From JBBRCE01 sp038205115 (GTDB lineage Bacteria; Planctomycetota; Planctomycetia; Pirellulales; JBBRCE01), in assembly GCA_038205115.1 (NCBI GenBank), contig JBBRCE010000018.1:26356-90355 (forward strand): DNA of 64,000 nt, read 5' to 3'. A model generated the notes under the pieces. That model saw only the letters and a program-made list of their open reading frames with translations. It ran no database searches and was not told the origin of the DNA. Position 1 is the stretch's first letter, and each line of letters starts with the position of its first letter. Shown one piece after another: positions 1-8,591 of this stretch. A program made the position numbers and the translations under genes.

Positions 1-2053
1 CGTAATTCAAGGCGGCGGAGATCATACCGCCGGTGTCGAAGTTAAAATGCAAATCGGTAAACTCAGGATTGTCCGCAAAGTGATGGCGCAAATCGATGGC
101 ATATTCCTGCGCGCTTTTACTCCGCTCGTCGCTGAGCTGAAGTTTGATCACGGCATCTTGCGAACCTGAATTCGGCGTATAGGCGGCCGACCAGTCAGGC
201 ACCAAGCCGAGTTCAGACACGAGCATTTTTCGTTCATCCGCCGGAATGACCTCTTCGATATACTTCTCGACGCGAATGACTCGCTGCTCGGTCGATTCGA
301 GGTTTGTTCCTGACGGGCAACGCACGAAGATGGTGATTTGCCCTGCATCGACCTGCGGAAAGAACTCGCGGCCAATGCCTGCCAACAGTCCGAGCGAGCA
401 GAGAAATAACACGCCGACAATCGATAAAACCAAGGCCTTACGTTGCAAAGCCCAGTCCAACAGCCTTGCATAACGATGCGTCAGTGCATTCAAGCCGGCA
501 TCGATCCGCACATACAGTCGTTTTCCCACACTGTCCGAGAGATGCTCATCGCCAGGGTGGTGGTCCGCGTGCTTCAGATATTTGGCGCAGAGCGTTGGAA
601 TCAACGTTCGCGACAGCACAAACGAGGCGATCATCGCAAAGGCCAGCGCCAGCGTCAGCGGCTTGAAGAGAAACCCGCCCATGCCAGGCATCAGCGCAAT
701 TGGGCACAGCACAATGATTGTGGTCATCGTCGCCACGAGCACCGGTATCGTGACTTCGGTTGCTCCGTCGTAAGCCGCCTTGACGCTGGATTTTCCCAAC
801 GTTTGATGGCGGTGAGTATTTTCAAGTACCACAATCGCGTCGTCCACAAGCGGCCCGATGGCCAGTGCCAGCCCGCCCAGCGTCATGGCGTTGATCGTGT
901 TACCGCCGCTGCTCAAGCAGATAATCGAAACCAAAATCGCCAGCGGGATCGACATCGTGGCGAAGACCGTCATCCGCCAGTTGCCTAAGAAGATCAAAAT
1001 CATCAGCGCCACCAGAACCGCGCCGATGATCCCTTCGTGAATGAGGCTCTCGATCGCTTCTTTCACATAGACCGATTGGTCCATCACCAATTCCAGGTGT
1101 ACGGTCTTTCCCGACGACTGAAACACTTCTTCCATGTGTTTGAGTTCATCGCGGACCCCGTTAACGACCGTCAGGCTGCTGGCGCCTTGCTGACGATAAA
1201 TCGGCACGTAGACTTGCCGATGCCCGTTAATTCGAACCAGACCGGTTTGGATGGCGTGCGAATCTTTGGCAACGCCGATATCCTTGAGATAGACGCGGTT
1301 GCCTTCCGTCACGCGTAGCGGAATGTTGTTGAGTTCTTCAACCGCGTTGACCATCGCATTGGTGTCGAGTTGAAATTCGTATGTTCCGAACTTCGCCACA
1401 CCAGGCGTGACCATCAGATTCTGTTTACTGAGTGCTTCCACAACATCCAATGGCGAAAGATTCCGCGCTTCGAGCTTTTTCGGATCGACGTAAATCAAGA
1501 TCGTGCGGTCGCGTCCACCAAACACGGCCGGCGCAACGACGCCTTTGATGCCGCCGAGCATGTTTCGCAGTTCGATGCGCGCTAGGTCTTTAAGTTGTGT
1601 TTCGTCCAAGTCGGGGCTCGTGATGCTCAGCACGCCCAGCGGCAAAGTGCCGGTTGGATCGAAAGGCAGCACCACCGGTGGCAGCGTGTTTGGCGGAAGC
1701 GTCGGCAGAGCGCCCAAGGCCAACGAATTGACTTGCGTCAAAGCACCGTTGGGATCGATCTCGTCGCGAAAGTAAAGCCGTACGACGCTCACGCCTTGCG
1801 TGGACTTAGATTCGACTTTCTGGCAACCCGTGGCTTGATTCGTCCAACGTTCGATGCGGTTGGTGATGGTTTTTTCTACCGACACAGTTGGCATGCCGGC
1901 GTAGTACGTCATTACCTGCACGGCCGGAGCTTTGAAAACCGGCAGAATATCGACAGCAATACTCGTCACCGCCACGCCGCCAATCACCAAGATCAAGATC
2001 GCCAACACGGCGACCGCGTACGGGTTTTTCAGCGAGATCTTGACGAGATCCAT
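1..2053 (-). CDS. RND-family efflux transporter permease (partial, N-terminal part)
   Basis: About 684 N-terminal residues of an inner-membrane pump of the AcrB/MdtB family; the gene runs off the left edge, so its C-terminal third is missing. I read the frame directly because it is open at the edge. It starts with a short cytosolic stretch (MDLVKISLKNPYAVAVL) and the first membrane helix, followed by the periplasmic porter region (motifs TNRIERWTNQATG and LGVLSITSPDLDETQLKDLA) and then the helix block with the conserved acidic motif GPLVDDAIVVLENTHRH, which in this family belongs to the proton relay. Family knowledge: such permeases work with a periplasmic adaptor and an outer-membrane channel to export drugs, metals or lipophilic compounds. 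The partner genes are not in the window, so the substrate cannot be told. The ATG start fits the family's usual N-terminus. Confidence 0.9.
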   Translation of the reverse strand, partial: MDLVKISLKNPYAVAVLAILILVIGGVAVTSIAVDILPVFKAPAVQVMTYYAGMPTVSVEKTITNRIERWTNQATGCQKVESKSTQGVSVVRLYFRDEIDPNGALTQVNSLALGALPTLPPNTLPPVVLPFDPTGTLPLGVLSITSPDLDETQLKDLARIELRNMLGGIKGVVAPAVFGGRDRTILIYVDPKKLEARNLSPLDVVEALSKQNLMVTPGVAKFGTYEFQLDTNAMVNAVEELNNIPLRVTEGNRVYLKDIGVAKDSHAIQTGLVRINGHRQVYVPIYRQQGASSLTVVNGVRDELKHMEEVFQSSGKTVHLELVMDQSVYVKEAIESLIHEGIIGAVLVALMILIFLGNWRMTVFATMSIPLAILVSIICLSSGGNTINAMTLGGLALAIGPLVDDAIVVLENTHRHQTLGKSSVKAAYDGATEVTIPVLVATMTTIIVLCPIALMPGMGGFLFKPLTLALAFAMIASFVLSRTLIPTLCAKYLKHADHHPGDEHLSDSVGKRLYVRIDAGLNALTHRYARLLDWALQRKALVLSIVGVLFLCSLGLLAGIGREFFPQVDAGQITIFVRCPSGTNLESTEQRVIRVEKYIEEVIPADERKMLVSELGLVPDWSAAYTPNSGSQDAVIKLQLSDERSKSAQEYAIDLRHHFADNPEFTDLHFNFDTGGMISAALNY

Positions 2054-2450
2054 GGTTGGCGGTCCGGCAGTTAGCCGCGAGCTGTCGGCAGCCACTCGCC
2101 TTTGTCAGGCGTTAAGTCAGGCCGCGAAAAGTCGCGTAGGATCAAAGGGTGGACAAAATCATTTCAAGCGTAATTGACGGAATTCCGTATTTTCACTTTC
2201 GTCGAACAGCCACTCGCGGGCTATCGCAGACGATCTGCCAATGACGTCGCAGTCGACGCAAAGCGTTCGCGTTGCATGCCGACGAATAAAACGCTTGCAA
2301 TTGCAACAGTGCTAGGAGGGAAAGGCGAACAGATTTGGAAAGAGACGCGCGTGGCCGGACCTATCGATTTTAAGTCGATTGCCCTTTTGCCGCAATGCTC
2401 GCGTTTTCGTGAATGCGCGGCGATGAAACACGCATTCGATGATTTGAGCG
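2054..2450. other. Intergenic stretch, no gene seen
   Basis: About 400 bases between the RND permease start and the end of the DUF1559 gene, both on the minus strand. Short open frames here have no recognisable motif. It should hold the promoter of the efflux gene, but I see no clear promoter boxes or operator. Confidence 0.5.
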
Positions 2451-3449
2451 TCAATAATCCGTTACGGTTTCACCGCCATTCCGAGTCGAGAGTGCTGTGA
2501 GAATGTCTGGCGGTAGTGAATCGGTGAGAAACTTTACCGCGCCGGAGGCAAATGCGAAATTGACGCCGCCCGGATGCTCGCTTCCCCAGGCAGTTAGCCG
2601 CTGATCGGCCAGCGGCAGAAAGGCTTGGATATTTGCGCCGCGAGCGTCATTGCCTGCGTTGTAAGTAATCGGAACGCGAAAGTTCAACGGCACTTGTGCG
2701 CCCATCGTTACATTAGCGATGCACTTTTGTCCGCCAGATGCTGCCCACCAACCCCAGGTTTCGAGTGGGTCGCCCCAGCCGATCGCAGTAAACGATGCGT
2801 AATTCTTGTCTCTGTGCGAACGCTCTCCAAACAAGAGCGTCTGGCTCAGTCCATCGGTTACGGTTGCGGATCGTACCGCGTGTTGATTGGGTTTTGGCTG
2901 CGATGCAGGACCGGTGGTGTGAAAGATTCCATCGGTCGTTGCATTTTCCGTCGGGTACGAACAACTTCCGCCGTTTCCGCCATAACTGGTCAGCGAATAA
3001 GTCCATCGAGGTTGGACGACCGGAGCGACGACAACATCGTCGCTGGGGCAGAACAAGTAAGGCAACACGTGGGCTGTCCGCGCGCTGGCGCCACCCACGG
3101 TGTTTAACATGGGATCCTTCATCACCCATTGATTGGCTAGTACTTGTTCGTCGAGATAAGGGAGCAAATATACGAAGAGCGTCTGGCCGCGGTATACGGG
3201 CCCGGTTGAAAACGCCGACTGATCCATGCCGGGAGGAAATCGCTCTTTCGCTGTGTCGTAGCCAATTGCGGCAGTTGCCAATTGATGCAATTGACTGCTG
3301 CATTGCGCGCGGCGGGCAGCCTCGCGAGCTCCGCTCAGGACCGGCAAAAGAATTGCGACGAGCATTCCGATGATTGCAATCACCACCAATAGCTCGATGA
3401 GCGTGAATCCAGTTCGGCAGCGCGTGTAAGTGATTGAATGTCGCATCAT
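2451..3449 (-). CDS. DUF1559 prepilin-type N-terminal domain protein
   Basis: A 332-residue member of the large planctomycete DUF1559 family. Residues 10-45 hold a type IV prepilin/pseudopilin signal: a short basic leader, cleavage site G/F in RTGFTLIELLVV with the conserved Glu at +5, and a hydrophobic helix ending in LPVLSGAREAARRAQC. The C-terminal half carries the family's H-X9-DG-type region (HPGGVNFAFASGAVKFL) and the usual ending near LSTRNGGE. I place the start at the ATG overlapping the upstream stop codon (TGATG), which suggests translational coupling to the TiaS-like gene; an upstream GTG-type start would give 8 more residues. Likely processed by a prepilin peptidase and displayed at the cell surface; the exact job of DUF1559 proteins is not known. 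Confidence 0.88.
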   Translation of the reverse strand: MMRHSITYTRCRTGFTLIELLVVIAIIGMLVAILLPVLSGAREAARRAQCSSQLHQLATAAIGYDTAKERFPPGMDQSAFSTGPVYRGQTLFVYLLPYLDEQVLANQWVMKDPMLNTVGGASARTAHVLPYLFCPSDDVVVAPVVQPRWTYSLTSYGGNGGSCSYPTENATTDGIFHTTGPASQPKPNQHAVRSATVTDGLSQTLLFGERSHRDKNYASFTAIGWGDPLETWGWWAASGGQKCIANVTMGAQVPLNFRVPITYNAGNDARGANIQAFLPLADQRLTAWGSEHPGGVNFAFASGAVKFLTDSLPPDILTALSTRNGGETVTDY

Positions 3450-4183
3450 CAGGTCACGCGCACAGCGCGCCAATGCGCATCGTTGGCTGTTTCTGAATCG
3501 GCAGGAACGACAAATAACACGATTCTTCCGCCACGATAATTTGGCCGCAATCGCTTACCGAGGTCGACGACGCCAGTCGTCACGCGTTCGCCAGAGTCAT
3601 ATCGCGCGACCCTGTCGACGCCAAAATCCAACAATGAATTCACGGCCTGACAGCCAGATATGTCGAACAAATCGCCGCCCACGTTTTCTCGATAGATGAC
3701 ACGCCCATCGTTACGCGTGGCCAACAATCCAATGGCTGCCAGAGCGCCGATCACGCCATCTTCCGTTCCGCCGAGACCTTCTAAAAAGATATCGTGTTTG
3801 AGTGCAACTTTTCTCGCTGCCTCCTGCGTCACCAACTCCGTTTGACAACGCAGGCCAAACGCGATCACTTCCGCCGGAACGGAATCCACCTCATTACGTG
3901 TTACACATAAACCCGGATCGCTGCCGACGGGGCACCAAGCGACAATTCGGCTTCGCATTTCGGCGATGAACTGTTCTCGATTCGCCTGCGGCGCGACTTC
4001 GAACGCAATTGCCGCGCAACCGTTTTTTCGCGTGCAAGGAACGCGCGGATCTTGCAGCAATTGATGGCGGACAATCAAGGTTCCGCGATAACCGTTACCG
4101 GTCGACATCACCAGATGCCGGGCAAGTTGATTCGTGCCCGGATGGTCGAGCGTATCAGTATCATCGAGCCCAACATACAACAT
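3449..4183 (-). CDS. TiaS-like GLDDTD-domain protein
   Basis: A 244-residue protein starting MLYVGLDDTDTLDHPGTN. The aspartate-rich GLDDTD start, the PCTRKNGCAAIAF segment (compare TRGN in TiaS) and the GTEDGVIGALAAIGL segment match the kinase-like catalytic domain of archaeal tRNA(Ile2) agmatinylcytidine synthase (TiaS). The C-terminal OB-fold and zinc-ribbon domains of TiaS are absent; the protein is roughly half of TiaS length. A bacterium does not need agmatidine, so a different substrate is likely. My inference is a link to tetrahydromethanopterin/methanofuran metabolism, because mfnB and mtdB are in the same window. It lies 18 bases after a membrane protein gene and is coupled by TGATG to the DUF1559 gene. 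Assignment to the fold is fairly firm; the function is unknown. Confidence 0.7.
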   Translation of the reverse strand: MLYVGLDDTDTLDHPGTNQLARHLVMSTGNGYRGTLIVRHQLLQDPRVPCTRKNGCAAIAFEVAPQANREQFIAEMRSRIVAWCPVGSDPGLCVTRNEVDSVPAEVIAFGLRCQTELVTQEAARKVALKHDIFLEGLGGTEDGVIGALAAIGLLATRNDGRVIYRENVGGDLFDISGCQAVNSLLDFGVDRVARYDSGERVTTGVVDLGKRLRPNYRGGRIVLFVVPADSETANDAHWRAVRVT

Positions 4184-4201
4184 GGTGACATTCCACGCCG
4201 G

Positions 4202-4801
4202 CTAGGCCGTTTTGTCTGATGCCCGAAACCATACCGCCGCGCTGATCAGGCCCGCCAATAATCCGAACAGTGCGTAGGTGAGAATGCGGACCGACCATGA
4301 CCACGAGCGTTCGCCGGCGAGGTCGAGCCCTAGCGTGGCAGTCGTCCAGCGAGTTGCTAATGCACACAGATTTGCCAGCAGCCCTGCGGTGGCGAATCGC
4401 AAATAGATCCGCCAGCCGGAACGAGCATTCGTCAGCGCCGTGTCTAAGAACAGGCCGAGCAAGACAACGCTGGCTGTTGTCGTAATGTGCCCTTTGCCGA
4501 TCTGCTGCCACCAAGCGGCGCCCACAACCAGGCCACCGACAATCCCGATGATTGATCCCGCGCATCGCCGGGGAACGAGGCTAATTCCCAAGGCCATCGG
4601 AAATACGGCACGCATGATGGCATTGCCTGGCAACCGGATGTTCCAGGGAAAATAGACCATCAACAAGCCGCAAGCAACACCACTCAGAACGAGCGCGATC
4701 CATTCCGCTGCGTTTATCGCATCGGCCTTCCGTAACCAAGCCGGCAATCGCGCCGAGTCTGCCACGCCACGACGAAGAGCAAAGACGCTTTGCAAGGGCA
4801 T
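4202..4801 (-). CDS. Hypothetical multi-spanning membrane protein
   Basis: A 199-residue protein with about five or six hydrophobic segments (for example AEWIALVLSGVACGLLMVYF, GSIIGIVGGLVVGAAWW, ILTYALFGLLAGLISAAVWF). The open frame continues upstream into the DNRLRE gene, but the ATG at 4801 is the first that does not overlap it and leaves a 16-base gap, so I chose it. The general layout (PGNAIMRAVFPMALGISLVP) is vaguely like substrate-binding S components of ECF transporters, but I cannot assign a family. It is sandwiched in an apparent operon between the PEP-CTERM protein and the TiaS-like protein, so a transport role connected to either is possible. Confidence 0.65.
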   Translation of the reverse strand: MPLQSVFALRRGVADSARLPAWLRKADAINAAEWIALVLSGVACGLLMVYFPWNIRLPGNAIMRAVFPMALGISLVPRRCAGSIIGIVGGLVVGAAWWQQIGKGHITTTASVVLLGLFLDTALTNARSGWRIYLRFATAGLLANLCALATRWTTATLGLDLAGERSWSWSVRILTYALFGLLAGLISAAVWFRASDKTA

Positions 4802-4817
4802 GCCTCCGTAGAGAGAT

Positions 4818-5648
4818 TTAATTGAGCTTGCGGCGAATCCCGCGCCAACCAGCGAGTATGATTCCGCCGGTGGCAAGCATGACAAATGTACTGGGTTCGG
4901 GTACGGCCGTAAAATCGACGGACAATGTCGGCCGGAGTGCAGGTGTCGCAGATTCGCGGCTGTCGAATATGCGATTCGCGCCCTTATCCGTAACCAAAGT
5001 GCCTTCGTCGCCTTCGAGGATCCAACCAAAATTGCCGGCAGTGCCATTGATCCAACTTTGAACGTCACTGACCAGACCCGACGAACTCCAATTCACAAGA
5101 CCCGTAAAGGTACCGCCAGGAACGTTTTGCATTGCGCTGGCTGTTGGCAAAAAGTCACCGCCGGCTGTCGTCCAATGCGTTCCGCTCGTAACCGTGGCTG
5201 GCGAACCCGTGACCGTCGACACCAAGGAAAAATTCCACGTCGAACTGTTCGTAGTCGCATCGCTGCCGTTTCCAGCACCGCCTCCACCAGTTCCGCTTAA
5301 TCCTGCCGACGTTCCTTCACCCCAATCCCTCGTTAATCGAAAGACGGAGTAAGCACGAGTCGTCGCGTCCATGCCCCCGACCGTATTCACATTGAGAGTT
5401 AACGTGGCAGAGTTAATGGTGGAACCAGCCGGAATCGATGACAAGTCGAACTTCATCAGCGCCCGACGTGGCGCGAACGTACTGGTTTCTCCAGCAAAGA
5501 GACTGATATAAGCCCCGGCACTGGTATCCCCTGTGGCGTAGATTGTATTGTCCTGGACAGGGTTAACTGAAATCGTCATCGCGGAAGCATACGACGACGT
5601 TCCCAGCCAGGCCAACGCAAACGCGAGAATTCCAAGCGGCGACTTCAC
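4818..5648 (-). CDS. DNRLRE-domain PEP-CTERM surface protein
   Basis: A 276-residue exported protein. A signal peptide (FALAWLGTSSYASA) is followed by a beta-rich DNRLRE-type domain: the DNTIYATGDTSAGAYISLFAG start and RRALMKFDLSSIPAGSTINSATL are typical of the family, in which the domain is often attached to surface or secreted proteins. The C-terminus is a sorting tag: VPEPSTFVML, a hydrophobic helix and the basic tail RGIRRKLN, as used by the exosortase/PEP-CTERM system. Family knowledge suggests anchoring or export to the cell surface or matrix. It is the first gene of a minus-strand operon; the region between it and the divergent XRE regulator (about 180 bases) should carry its promoter. 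Confidence 0.88.
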   Translation of the reverse strand: MKSPLGILAFALAWLGTSSYASAMTISVNPVQDNTIYATGDTSAGAYISLFAGETSTFAPRRALMKFDLSSIPAGSTINSATLTLNVNTVGGMDATTRAYSVFRLTRDWGEGTSAGLSGTGGGGAGNGSDATTNSSTWNFSLVSTVTGSPATVTSGTHWTTAGGDFLPTASAMQNVPGGTFTGLVNWSSSGLVSDVQSWINGTAGNFGWILEGDEGTLVTDKGANRIFDSRESATPALRPTLSVDFTAVPEPSTFVMLATGGIILAGWRGIRRKLN

Positions 5649-5828
5649 GGTGTTTCTCTCGGCAAGTAAGATAGACGTTGCTAAACAAGGGTCAAACGAT
5701 CAAAAACAGCCGACGTCTTGCTACCTTGTTCATTGAAACAATGCGACGCGATGCCCGCACGACCGTTTCGCGGGGACGCCACCTCCACGGCCGCGTTTGA
5801 TACGTTAGTATCGTCGTCGGATATAATC

Positions 5829-6887
5829 ATGTCAACAGACTTCAGCCTGAAAAACGCGGTCCGCCAACAGCGGCTGGCGCGCGGTTGGACCCAGGAAGAA
5901 CTGGCACGCCGCTCGGGAATTTCGCGAGCAGAGGTTTCGGCAATTGAGACCGATCGTGTGTCGCCTTCGGCAGCCGTGGCTCTGATCTTGGCGGGAACGT
6001 TCGAATGCCGGGTTGAGGACTTGTTTCAATTAGCATCGGCCGCGCACGCTGCGCCAACCTGGGCTTGGCCGCCCAGTCGCCAGCCAAGCCGTTATTGGCG
6101 AGCCGAGGTCAATCGCCGCACGCTCACATATCCAGTCGAATCGAACGGACTGGGCGTGCAACCGGCCGATGGCACATTCTCGCAGGGCCAAATGACGCTG
6201 ACAACCGAGTGCGATCCTTCGCGAACGTTGGTTCTGGCCTGCTGTGATCCGGCGGTAGGACTGTTAGCGCACGAGATGATGAAGTCGCATTGCGTGCGGC
6301 TGCTGGTCATATCGCGTTCCAGTCGCGCCGCATTGAACCTTTTGCGACAGGGCTTGGTTCACTTGGCAGGCGTTCATCTCGCTGGTACTGACGACGCGGG
6401 CAACGCACGGGCTGTCAGGAACGAGTTGGGCCCTGGATATCGATTAATTCGTGCGACACGCTGGCGGGCAGGATTGGCGATTGCGCCAGGTCGTAAAGTC
6501 CGTTCCGTTCGCGGCGCGATTGGATCAAATCTGCGTTGGGTTGGTCGCGAAGTCGGTTCCGGCGCTCGGCAGTGCTTGGACGACCTGTTAGGCAAGAAAG
6601 CCACATTCCGCCGTCTGGCAAGCGACCATCGCGGCGTGGCCGAAGCGATTCGCTGCGGTTGGGCCGAAGTTGGCGTCACCTTACAACTGACCAGTGAAGA
6701 AGCTGGGCTGGATTTCTTGAGCGTCCGCCAGGAACCATATGATCTGTGTTATCGAGCCGATTGCGAAAATGATCCGCGCCTAATTGCATTGCTACAAGTG
6801 ATTCGATCTGTGGCCTACCGTGGAGAACTTGCAGCATTGCCGGGCTATGACAGCGCATCGACCGGCGAAGTTCAAGACGCTCAGTAA
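5829..6887 (+). CDS. XRE-family regulator with PBP-like (molybdate-binding-like) domain
   Basis: A 352-residue transcription factor. Residues about 5-60 form a helix-turn-helix of the XRE type (VRQQRLARGWTQEELARRSG, then ISRAEVSAIETDRVSPSAAV). The remainder is a PBP-like domain of the COG1910/PF12727 kind, related to periplasmic molybdate-binding proteins but lacking a signal peptide, so it probably senses a ligand in the cytosol (LVLACCDPAVGLLAHEM, FRRLASDHRGVAEAIRCGWAEVGV). I start at the ATG at 5829 because it begins right before the HTH; an in-frame start 37 codons upstream gives an unstructured extension. Inference: it may control molybdenum uptake, perhaps the modABC genes at 23.5-26 kb. 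It is divergent from the PEP-CTERM operon. Confidence 0.85.
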   Translation: MSTDFSLKNAVRQQRLARGWTQEELARRSGISRAEVSAIETDRVSPSAAVALILAGTFECRVEDLFQLASAAHAAPTWAWPPSRQPSRYWRAEVNRRTLTYPVESNGLGVQPADGTFSQGQMTLTTECDPSRTLVLACCDPAVGLLAHEMMKSHCVRLLVISRSSRAALNLLRQGLVHLAGVHLAGTDDAGNARAVRNELGPGYRLIRATRWRAGLAIAPGRKVRSVRGAIGSNLRWVGREVGSGARQCLDDLLGKKATFRRLASDHRGVAEAIRCGWAEVGVTLQLTSEEAGLDFLSVRQEPYDLCYRADCENDPRLIALLQVIRSVAYRGELAALPGYDSASTGEVQDAQ

Positions 6888-6988
6888 TTGCAAATGGGAT
6901 GCAACGAAATTCTGCTGGGGTTCACCACGCCGGCGCCCGTGGCCACTATGCTGCGGGTAGCCATGGCCAACATCCTCTCGCCCAGCGA

Positions 6989-7090
6989 GTTGGCTATCCG
7001 CTGGCGGCGCTGTTGGCCCTCACTGTTGCGCTGGTGAGGTACAACTGGCTGGCCTTGGTCAAATCGAGCGCGCGTGCGGTGCATGTCGAC
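6989..7090 (+). pseudogene. IS4-type transposase fragment
   Basis: About 34 codons reading GYPLAALLALTVALVRYNW, then LALVKSSARAVH, resemble the conserved helical segment of planctomycete IS4-family transposases (GYPL...LALxxALVAYNxLAxxKxALRAxH). No catalytic DDE region follows and no terminal inverted repeats were found, so it is a decayed piece. It is the first of three neighbouring transposase fragments. Confidence 0.5.
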
Positions 7091-7204
7091 GCGGACGTCA
7101 GCGATAGCCCGCATTTCTCACAACGCGGGTTGAAAAGGGCTGCCTGGTATGGCATAAGTTGCTTTACGACAAACGACTTTCGCCACAGAACCCAGAGCAG
7201 CCCG

Positions 7205-7333
7205 ATGCAAACAGAGTGTAACGGGCCGACGTTCGAATTTCAGCCCTGGGCTGGCCGCCAAGTCACGGCGCGGTTTGAAGGCGGCACCGTCACCTTCGAT
7301 GCCGGTGCCCTACTGTTGGGCGAGGTCGCTCGC
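7205..7333 (+). pseudogene. IS1380-type transposase N-terminal fragment
   Basis: Starting at an ATG, about 43 codons (MQTECNGPTFEFQPWAGRQ, then FEGGTVTFDAGALLLGEV) match the N-terminus of IS1380-family transposases, where the D-A-G-x-LLL-x-E-V motif leads into the catalytic core. The match stops abruptly at about 7333 where an IS630-type fragment begins in another frame, which means truncation by a later insertion or deletion. Confidence 0.65.
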
Positions 7334-7335
7334 AG

Positions 7336-7508
7336 TTGGCGTTGGTGTCTTTCGGCAAGCGCATTCGGCTGCACTTTCTGCCGCCGTACTGCCCGGATCA
7401 CAATCGCATCGAGCGGACCTGGAAAGATATCCAAGACAACGTCACCCGCAACCATCGCTGCCGGACGAAGAGCGAGTTGTTGACATCAGGACGTGGCTGG
7501 TCCACTGA
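7336..7508 (+). pseudogene. IS630-type transposase C-terminal fragment
   Basis: In the frame of 7336, the text GKRIRLHFLPPYCPDHN, then RIERTWKDIQDNVTRNHRC is the C-terminal end of an IS630-family DDE endonuclease; the E in NRIERTWKD is the third catalytic acidic residue. A frameshift near 7470 moves the terminal segment (ERVVDIRTWLVH then stop) into the next frame. Upstream catalytic residues are missing, so it cannot be active. Confidence 0.75.
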
Positions 7509-7549
7509 CGCACAGTTACTTATACCACTTCGCTTCCCTGGAGAATTTT

Positions 7550-8296
7550 ATGAAAAAATTCGTGCTCCTGGTCGCAGTGCCATTCACTTGTGGCATCGCG
7601 TTTGTCATTGGGTTGATCGCGATACCCTCGTTTGCTCAATCCCTTAATCGGCTCAAGAAGACCGAGGAACTTCTCGACAAGCAGGCCGAAGTGTCGCCCG
7701 GAGTGTGGTGCAAATATCAGGAGTATCGAACGAAGTGGAAGCTCGAAAATGGGTCCTGGGGGGCCATACACGGCGGCTTGACGTCCCAGAAACGTAAATT
7801 CTGGCAAACCGATTTTGAGTGGATGTCAATCGCTTGGCACGATGAAAATATCACTTGGCTGGGCGTTGGCGAACCGATCTGCCTACGCGCCTGGAAAGAT
7901 AAACTTTATTTAATTGTTTTTGACCGAGATTCAGTGACGGCGAACTCGGCCCGCTTTCGCTTTTATCACCAGGACCATGGAGTGCTGGCCGAAATTGCCG
8001 CCAATGATTTTCCTCGCGAAATAGCCACTCAAAACCTCTGGCTGGAAACCGATACCGGCGGCGAACGCGATGGCAAGGCTATCAACGAAGTTGAGATCGC
8101 GAAGGCGCTTGATCCAGCATCCATCGATTTTCGTGATTCGCTCACCGCCAAAATCTGGCGGCAATGCGAGACTGGCGAGGAATACGCTGATAAGCACGAC
8201 GTGGAACAGTCATTTTTGGAAACCTACCTGAAGAAATACACAGTCGAGCGCCTGCAGCAAATCCTGCCGCCAGAAGAAAAGCAATCTGCAAAATAA
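7550..8296 (+). CDS. Exported hypothetical protein
   Basis: A 248-residue protein that I do not recognise. It begins with a basic-hydrophobic signal (MKKFVLLVAVPFTCGIAF, then VIGLIAIPSFAQ), which could be cleaved after Ala or retained as an anchor. The rest is mixed alpha/beta with many Trp residues (WCKYQEYRTKWKLENGSWG) and a charged tail. I chose the ATG at 7550 over the in-frame upstream start at 7493 because the latter lies in the transposase debris and would bury the signal peptide. It sits between the transposase graveyard and the rpoD terminator hairpin, and could have arrived with the mobile DNA, but its composition is like its neighbours'. Confidence 0.7.
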   Translation: MKKFVLLVAVPFTCGIAFVIGLIAIPSFAQSLNRLKKTEELLDKQAEVSPGVWCKYQEYRTKWKLENGSWGAIHGGLTSQKRKFWQTDFEWMSIAWHDENITWLGVGEPICLRAWKDKLYLIVFDRDSVTANSARFRFYHQDHGVLAEIAANDFPREIATQNLWLETDTGGERDGKAINEVEIAKALDPASIDFRDSLTAKIWRQCETGEEYADKHDVEQSFLETYLKKYTVERLQQILPPEEKQSAK

Positions 8297-8510
8297 CTGT
8301 CGCCGAAAAGTAGGAGACCAAGCAAGGCAATCGCAGCATATTATCCGATCCGCTAACCGCTTTGCGGGCCGGGACACTCGACAAAGCGACCGCATTCCAG
8401 GCTCGCCTCGGTCACAGCACCAACGAATACGACCTCCTGTATCGCTTGTCGAGCCAATCGGATGCGCTCAGCGGCGTGTGGCCGTTGGCAAGCTTGCTTA
8501 GTGTGAAAAC

Positions 8511-8560
8511 TCAATCATCCGGCCCTCTCCGCAAGCGAGAAAGGGCCGGATGAAAATTGA
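8511..8560. terminator. Long hairpin downstream of rpoD
   Basis: A stem of 11 perfect pairs (CATCCGGCCCT with AGGGCCGGATG) closes a loop of about 15 bases at 8516-8552, and an outer TCAAT/ATTGA pair extends it. It lies about 30-80 bases after the rpoD stop on the minus strand. There is a modest T-rich stretch after it on that strand. I read it as the rpoD terminator, possibly acting in both directions because the gene at 7550-8296 ends towards it. Confidence 0.6.
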
Positions 8561-8591
8561 ATTGATGCGGGCGTTATGAAAGACTTTGCGA

